Origin: Ailurus styani
Taxonomy: Eukaryota > Chordata > Mammalia > Carnivora > Ailuridae
Direction of reading: 5' to 3'
NCBI GenBank assembly: GCA_002007465.1
Contig: LNAC01000162.1
Span: 2,395,832-2,459,831, forward strand
DNA length: 64,000 bases
In this document: positions 57,882 through 64,000 of the stretch, one piece after another
How positions within the stretch are numbered: the stretch's first letter is position 1
Layout: every line of letters begins with the position of its first letter
Translations under genes and position numbers: made by a program
The notes under the pieces: model-generated
Told to the model about the DNA's origin: nothing
What the model saw: the letters and a program-made list of their open reading frames with translations, nothing else
Database searches by the model: none

Positions 57882-60751
57882 AAAAGTAAATGCAGAAAAT
57901 GAAATCAAGTCAGTTTGTCACCAGTAGACCTGTTTTTCAGGAAATGTTGAAAGAAATTCTTTAGCAATAAGGAAAATTATATACACCAGAAACTTACATC
58001 TACTTAACGAAAGGAAGAACCTAAGAAGAGATAAGGTTAAAAAATATTTCTTATTGACTAATATAACAGCTTTTCAGAGTATTAATAGCAAAAATGTATT
58101 TGGTGATTGTAGCTTATGGATAGGTGAAGCATATGAAACAATGAAATAAGAGATGAAAAGGAAGGAAGGAATTAGGAATATTCTGTTTTAAGTTACTTGC
58201 ACTACATATGAAATGGTTTGATATAACTTAAAGAGTCTGGATTATTTGTAAATGTATATTGCAAACTCTAGAGCAGCCACTAAAAAAGTTAAAGAAGCAC
58301 AGCAGGTATTCTAAGAGGGGAGAGAAAAATGGAATCATTTAAAATGCTCAAAATCAGAAAGCAGGAAAAAAAGTAGAAAATTTAAAAACAAGAAAAAGGA
58401 ACAAGGACAATAAGTAGAAAACAATTTCTCTCATGAACTTACATGCAAAAATCCTCAACAAAATATCAGCAAATTGTTCCAACAATGTATAAAAAGAATT
58501 ACATACCAAAACAAGTGATATTTATTCCAGGTATCTATGTCTGGTTCAAAAATCAATGTAATACATCATATCAAAAGACTAAAGAAGAAAAATCATATGA
58601 TCATATCAATAGATGTAAAAAAAAGCATTGGAAAAAAATCCAACATACTTCCATGATTAAAAAAAACAACAACTCTCAGCACTAAGAATACAGGGAGCCT
58701 TCCTCAGTTCATTAAATAACATCTAGAAAAAAAACCTAAAGCAAATATCAAACTTAATATGATAAATGAGAGGTTTTCCTGTTAATATCAGGTACAATGA
58801 AAAGATACACACTTCTCACCACTCCTTTTCAACATTGTACTAAAAGTCCTTGCAAATTCAATGAAGAAAATAAATGGAAGAAATAAAACTTGTATTTACA
58901 TGACATGATTAGGCAGAAATCCCAAAGATTCTACAACAAAATATTTGAACTAACTAGCAATTACAGCAAGGTTGAAGAACTTAAGCTTAATATACAAAAT
59001 TAACTGATTTCTTATATACTACTAATAAACTCTTGGAATTTGAAATTTTAACATGATAGTATCTACATTAGCACACACACAAAAAAATGAAGTCCTTAGG
59101 TATAAACCTAACAAAATATGTACAAAATCTCTGAGAAAATTTACCAAAAACAAAAAAAATGTTGAAAGAAAACAAGATCTAAAGAAATGGAGGATATTCC
59201 CCAATCTAAACATTTGATTCTGAAGATACAATGCAATGTCAGTTCAAAATCCAGCAAAGAACCATGTAGTTATTGACAAAGTGATTCTAAAGTCTTATGT
59301 AAAGGCAAAAGACCCAGAAAAATCAAAATAACATTCAAGAACAAAGTTGGGGCATTGACACCACTCAACCTCAGGACCTAATTTGAAACTACATTAATAC
59401 AATATGGTATTGGTGAAAGAATATGCAAGTAGATTAATGGACAAACTGATCTTTGACAAAGGAGCAAAGGCAAGTCATTAAAAAAAAAAAAGAAAGAAAA
59501 AATAATCTTCCCAACAGATTATGGGGAACTGGATATCCACATGCAAAAAAGTCTAGACACACACCTTACATTTTAACAAATATTAGCCCCAAATGGATTC
59601 TAGCTCTAAATATAAAATGCCCAAATATAAACCTCCTAGCAAAGAACTGGAGAAAATCTAGCTGGCCTTGCATATGTTTGATGACTTTCAAAGTGTAACA
59701 TCTGAAGCACAGTTCATGGAAGAAAAATTAGTAAGTTGATTCCATCAAAAATATGAAGTTCAGCTCTGTTGAAGAAGCTGTTAAGGGAATAAAAAGACAG
59801 GCAACGGACTGGGAGAAAAATCTTTGTAAAACCTATCCGATAAAGAATAGGTATCAAAAATATGTGAAGAACTCTTGAAGCTCAGCAGTAAGAAACCAAC
59901 CAACCCAACTGAATAGACAAAAGGTCTGGATTCTCTCACCAGAGAAATATAAGAGGCAATTAAACATGAATACATGCTCATCATCCTATGTCATTTGGGA
60001 ATTGCAAATTGAAATTATGAGATATTACACATTGATTAGAATAAAAGAATCAAAAAAACAATGACAACACCAAAGGCTGGTGAAGATGTAGAACAGGAAT
60101 TCTCATCAATTGTTAATGGGAATACAAAATGATACAGCCAGCCCCTTTGGAAAAATTTGGCAATTTCCTACAAATCTTATACTCTTACTATATATTCCAG
60201 CACTTACACTCCCTGGTATTTACTCAAAGGTGTTCAAAATTTATGTCTACACGAAAACCTACACATGAATGTTTATAGGTACTTTCCTCATAATTACCAA
60301 AACCTGTAAGCAATCAAAATGTCCTTCAATAGATGAATGGGTAAGCAAACTGCAGTACATCCAGAAAATTGAATGTTATTCACCAATAAAAAGAAATGAG
60401 CTATTAAGCCATGAAAAGACATGGAGGAAACTTAACTGCATATTGCTAAGTGAAAGCAGCCAATATGAAAATGCAACATACTATGTGATTCAAAAGCAAA
60501 GTGATCACTGATTTTCAGAAGTGTAGGTAGAAGAAGGGAGGGATAAACAGAGCATAGGGAATTTCTAGGGCAGTGAAAACTTTCTGTATTATCCAGTGGA
60601 TACCTATCATTATACATTTGTCAAAACCTCTAAGATGTACACCAATCACTGAACCTAATGTAACCATGGACAATGCTGTTAATGTATCAATATTGGCCCC
60701 TCACTGTAACAGATGTACTATCCTAATGAAAGATAAGGGAAGTTGGGGAGA

Positions 60752-60811
60752 GTGGTAAGAAGGCATATTAGAACAGGGGGCGGGGGTGGTGGTAAGAGGG
60801 TATATTAGAAC
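60752..60811 (+). repeat. Imperfect duplication in the L1M 3' UTR
   Basis: TGGTAAGAAGGCATATTAGA and TGGTAAGAGGGTATATTAGA occur about 37 bases apart, separated by a G-rich linker. Confidence 0.85.
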
Positions 60812-60914
60812 TCTCTGTACTTTGTATTTTTTTAAACCTAAAACTGCTTAATAGAGTATATTAATTTTAAAGAGATAGATGTACTATGCTCTGAGTAGTA
60901 AAATGCTAGCAACA

Positions 60915-61115
60915 TATACAAGGTTTTATGAGAGCAGAAGAAAAAGCAAGCACAAATAAGTGGCAAGGCAAAGATACTAGCAAACGTTTCCTGAGGAGAT
61001 GGTACCTGAATTTATTCACAATACTGAAATGAACTTATCCATGGGGAGGAAATTCCAGGTGAAGAAAATATTTTAAGATAGAAACATGAGATCATCTCAA
61101 TGGCTGGTATTCCTG
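60915..61115 (-). mobile_element. Possible L2 fragment (minus)
   Basis: 'acgtttcctgaggagatggta', 'ggggaggaaattccaggtgaa' and neighbouring text resemble the reverse complement of L2 near its 3' end. Diverged; boundaries uncertain. Confidence 0.4.
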
Positions 61116-62228
61116 TGGTTTGGGATGATACAGAACAGTGGGGAACCGACACCTTCCTCAGAGCCTTACTTGTAAAGGAGGCTGGGCTTCCTATAGATAA
61201 CAGAGGCAATGTCAGTTTGTTCAGCGAAGTGGTATGGTATATGAAAGGCATTCAAGTCACACGGACTCTCTACCAGAATTCCTGAGATTTTTGGGTTACT
61301 AGTTTTTTTGTTTTGTTTTAAAAAGTAAGCAGAGGTTTCAGAAACAGACAATGAAAGGAGTTTCTGGAGACTTGCACTTTCACATATAAAGAATGAAATC
61401 TTTTGAAGTTCATCATTCTGGGTTTTACTTAATGCATTTCTGCACTGGTTTTGCTTTTTAGCATTTTAAAGTACTATTGTAAATAATACTTTAAAATGGC
61501 CTGAGTTCTCAAAGTTTCTAATAGAAATGATACTTAGAGAAAGACAGTTTTTAAGAATTTCATGAAAAGTAACATTAATATATATGCTGACAAATATCCC
61601 TACATATATTACATATACATCTATATAGAAAAATTCTATCTACATATAACTCTTAGCATTTACCCCCTCCTGGATTTTGTTACTCTAAGCTAGTTGTATA
61701 TAATGCACAATTTATTTCACAGTTTGCAGAACAACAGAACAAATATCAATTAGCATTTTACTGTTTATTCTTCCAGGAAAAATACAGACTATTTAAACTT
61801 CCTCCTGAGTTTGTCTGTGTGAATTCTAATGAGCTGGCACAAAAAATTTTTAAATAATATTAGAAAAATACACACTATATAAGTTATTACCATGGGGGTG
61901 AAAAGAGATTTTTAGCTGATTAAAAAGTATTAAAGAAATATGTCAAGCGAAAGGTCTACATAGTTTCTGGTTAATACTTTCTCTTAATGCCAGTTTTAAA
62001 ACTGATTTACATATTAAGCTCAATATATCTGAATAGAAAGCCTTCGTTAAGAAAAACTATCTGCTTTTTAAATTATGTACATTTAGTAAAATATTAAATG
62101 ATCATTCATAGAATGAATAGTTGGTGACCACAAATTTCAGTGACTTGAAATTGGTTTTAATTCAGAGAATGCTGGGAAAATAATATTTACCTATTTTATA
62201 GTAAAATGATTGTTTTATGTACTTCTTT
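61116..62228. other. Unassigned AT-rich sequence
   Basis: No family recognised. Overlapping short frames on both strands at 61012-61351 look like chance openings. A (TA)-rich patch lies at 61580-61630. Confidence 0.45.
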
Positions 62229-62245
62229 GGGGTGAATGTTTTTAT

Positions 62246-62452
62246 TTTTATTTTTTTATTTTTTATTCTTTGCCCCAGGGGTACAGGTTTGTGAATCATC
62301 AGGCTTACATTTTTCACAGCATTCACCAAAGCACAAACCCTCCCCAATGTCCATAACCCATCCATCCTATCCCTACCCTCCCACCCACCAGTAACCCTCA
62401 GTTTGTTTTGTGAGATTAGGAGTCTCTTATGGTTTGTCTCCTTCCCCAAGAT
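62246..62452 (-). mobile_element. Young 5'-truncated carnivore L1 (3' UTR only)
   Basis: On the plus strand a poly-T/TTTTTATT start is followed by the complement of a young carnivore L1 3' UTR ('gtacaggtttgtgaatcatca', 'ccctccccaatgtccataac', 'agtaaccctcagtttgtttt', 'gagtctcttatggtttgtct'). A perfect 17-bp TSD GGGGTGAATGTTTTTAT lies at 62229-62245 and 62453-62469. Low divergence and the exact TSD mark a recent event. Confidence 0.93.
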
Positions 62453-62469
62453 GGGGTGAATGTTTTTAT

Positions 62470-62860
62470 ATGAAAACTTTCTCCTCATGAACTTGGAAAT
62501 AATTTAAATCCGCTCAATGTTTACCAATAGTGCTATATACTACCTTAAAATTATCTTTTTCAACTCATTAAACCTATTTGGGTGTACGGTATATAGCAAA
62601 TTTTTATTATTCTAAAAAGTTATATGCATACTAAAGTAATATAACTCCACCATGAAAAGTATTTTTTGGTAGGCTTTTAATTCAGATCTGTCTCCTTTGA
62701 GTTAAGCTCATTTTAGAGAAATTTATAGTAATATTAAATGTTTAATATATATTATGTTGCAAAGTACACACTTTTAGCAACAATTTTTGTATTTTAAGAA
62801 AAAATTCTCTTAAAGCTCACTGATCTCTTGTTTGCATATTTATTGATATATATTGTATTA
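62470..62860. other. Unassigned AT-rich, intron-like sequence
   Basis: No repeat recognised; it immediately follows (on the minus strand) the donor of the exon at 62866-62972. Confidence 0.45.
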
Positions 62861-62865
62861 ATTAC

Positions 62866-62972
62866 CTTCAGAAATCATCTCTACAAATCCCCAACCTAGT
62901 ATCAGAGAGTCAATCTTGGCTGTTAATCCTGAATCTTTTACAAACTCGTTCAAGGTATGTGATTTCTTTCCA
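62866..62972 (-). CDS. Probable internal coding exon, gene unidentified (upstream of the two found)
   Basis: On the minus strand a 107-nt block is bounded by an acceptor (pyrimidine-rich CTTTCCTTGTATGTTAG) and a GTAATT donor after GAAG. One frame is open throughout: one base completes a codon, then 35 full codons, then a single G (phase 2 in, phase 1 out). The peptide is protein-like and contains LTAKIDSLILGWGFVEM; the other two frames contain stops or look unconstrained. No repeat is recognised over the block. The outgoing phase fits the exon at 38630-38740, the junction codon being G+GA (Gly). I do not recognise the gene. Alternatives are a decayed exon of a dead gene or a chance frame. Splice sites plus phase agreement make a real exon more likely than not. 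Confidence 0.55.
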
Positions 62973-62979
62973 CTAACAT

Positions 62980-63485
62980 ACAAGGAAAGACTAAATTTAT
63001 CATTTGGTTCAGAAACTAAATCTGTCTAGTGCTTGATGAAGTGTATCTTCTTATTTATCCTCTCTTAAGATTAAGGAAACAGACAGTTAGCTAAAGGGGA
63101 AGGACTTTCCAAAGGTTAAACTTGCCAAATGACTTTGGATAAACCATTAATCCTCTGAGTAAAGGATAAGGTAATTTTTCCTGGAAATTCTTAAGATGTT
63201 CCTCTAAGAGCCACTTCCTTCCCCTCCCCCAACAGAATTCCCACTTCTACCCACAATCTTGATCCAGGTCCCTATTCCCAAATGCTTCTGCTATAAAAAT
63301 ATTCTTTTAAGTTTTTTTTTTTTAAATCTGTACTCCCTTCTTTTAATATCTCGTATACTAACTCCAGTGACATATTTGTGTTTGTGAGTGTACTTTAACA
63401 TTTCTTAAAAGGTCTATAATTGTTCAAAAGTATTCACCATATTCAATCTCTTCAATTGCAGTAAATGTTAACCATCAATAGTCAC
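62980..63485. other. Unassigned, intron-like sequence
   Basis: Contains the pyrimidine tract of the exon's acceptor at its left edge on the minus strand; otherwise nothing recognised. Confidence 0.45.
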
Positions 63486-63489
63486 CCAG

Positions 63490-64000
63490 TTACTGAACTG
63501 AAAGACCTGAAATTATTCTTGAGGATTTCTCCTCCATCTTCTATCCACATCATTGAGCTCTGATGATTTACCTAAAATATCTATAACAAGCCTTCCCACT
63601 GTCTTGATTATATGTTGTTGGGGCTCTTGACCAGTCCGTTGGAATCTTTTTTTTTTTTTCCAGAGCTTAGTACTGGCCTTCAAGCTGACCCCATTTCCAC
63701 CTTTTTATTCTTTGTACAATTTGTTATTCAGTATATAGATTAAGTTTTATTGAATGTCAGTAAGATTGTTTCTTAATACTTGTCAATGACTTATAATATT
63801 CTAAATATTCTCCAATGCCTTTATTATTGCATTTAAAGTAGGACTTCAGATTTTATCATCATTATAGCCTGCTCGAGGTCACCCTTGATTTCCTCTCCAA
63901 ATCTTTCTCAGGTTCACAACTCCTTCCTCTCTCAGTGTTCTTGGTTACTAAACACTTCCAGTCTCTTTTCTTAGACTGGATACTGGTGGATCAGCCCCTT
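63490..64000 (+). mobile_element. Possible L2/CR1-like LINE remnant
   Basis: 'aaagacctgaaattattcttg', 'gaggatttctcctccatctt' and, near the end, 'gaggtcacccttgatttcctc' resemble patches of L2 ORF2 in sense. Heavily diverged and cut by the window end. Confidence 0.38.

Larger units (their letters stand above)
55868..60880 (+). mobile_element. Near full-span L1M (5' UTR to 3' UTR) with ORF2 deletion
   Basis: 5' UTR text begins 'ctcataaaaggcttggaaatc' and continues through 'ctgaccttgggaaagaaaaa' and 'aagcatttgtgaaggtcacag'. ORF1 starts at about 56890 ('gctaagggctctaatggaaa', 'ccagtagacctgtttttcagg'). At about 58430 the sequence jumps from inter-ORF text to the RT region ('catgcaaaaatcctcaac', 'ttattccaggtatctatg'). 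It then runs through ORF2 to a 3' UTR ending 'ctctgtactttgtatt' near 60880. Endonuclease and pre-RT regions are missing; stops are abundant. One SINE is inserted. Confidence 0.85.

Overview
This is 64 kb of an AT-rich mammalian nuclear genome, most likely from a mustelid carnivore (ferret, mink, marten or otter type). The evidence is a dense population of tRNA-Lys-derived CAN SINEs. At least 24 copies are visible. The youngest have the mustelid-style head (GGCGCCTGGGTGGCTCAGT then GGGTTAAAGCCTCTG), a CT-rich body, and AATAAA/A-rich tails flanked by target-site duplications. L1 copies span ancient L1M relics to one young 3' UTR insertion. Older layers are L2/CR1, MIR, MER5-like hAT, MaLR LTR and one ERV1-type solo LTR. 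No rRNA, tRNA gene, CRISPR, operon or bacterial feature was seen.

Layout. 1-2.5 kb: two LINE 3' ends and a GC/CA microsatellite. 2.5-7.75 kb: a nested stack, with an L2 split by an L1 that was itself hit by two SINEs. 7.75-23 kb: mostly unassigned intergenic or intronic DNA with SINEs, an MLT1-like LTR, MIRs and an antisense L1 (18.7-20.1 kb). 23.1-26.8 kb: an L1 with 5' UTR, ORF1 and 3' UTR but almost no ORF2. 30.3-32.5 kb: antisense and sense L1 pieces. 36.6-40.6 kb: SINEs, an L1M 3' end and a probable minus-strand exon. 40-42.9 kb: an L2-like relic and an L1 fragment. 43.7-44.4 kb: solo LTR. 46-47.4 kb: MER5 and a CpG-retaining non-repeat block. 47.4-48.1 kb: three clustered SINEs. 49-51.7 kb: L1 relics. 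51.7-55.9 kb: non-repeat sequence with a second candidate conserved block. 55.9-60.9 kb: a long L1M with 5' UTR, ORF1 and 3' UTR and an ORF2 deletion. 62.2 kb: young truncated L1. The end of the window is an L2-like relic.

Coding content is minimal. I support two internal exons on the minus strand (62866-62972 and 38630-38740). Both have good splice sites and open frames, and their phases are compatible (phase 1 to phase 1), so they may be consecutive exons of one gene with a ~24 kb intron across the middle of the window. I cannot name the gene. Nearly all other open frames are transposon remnants or chance frames.
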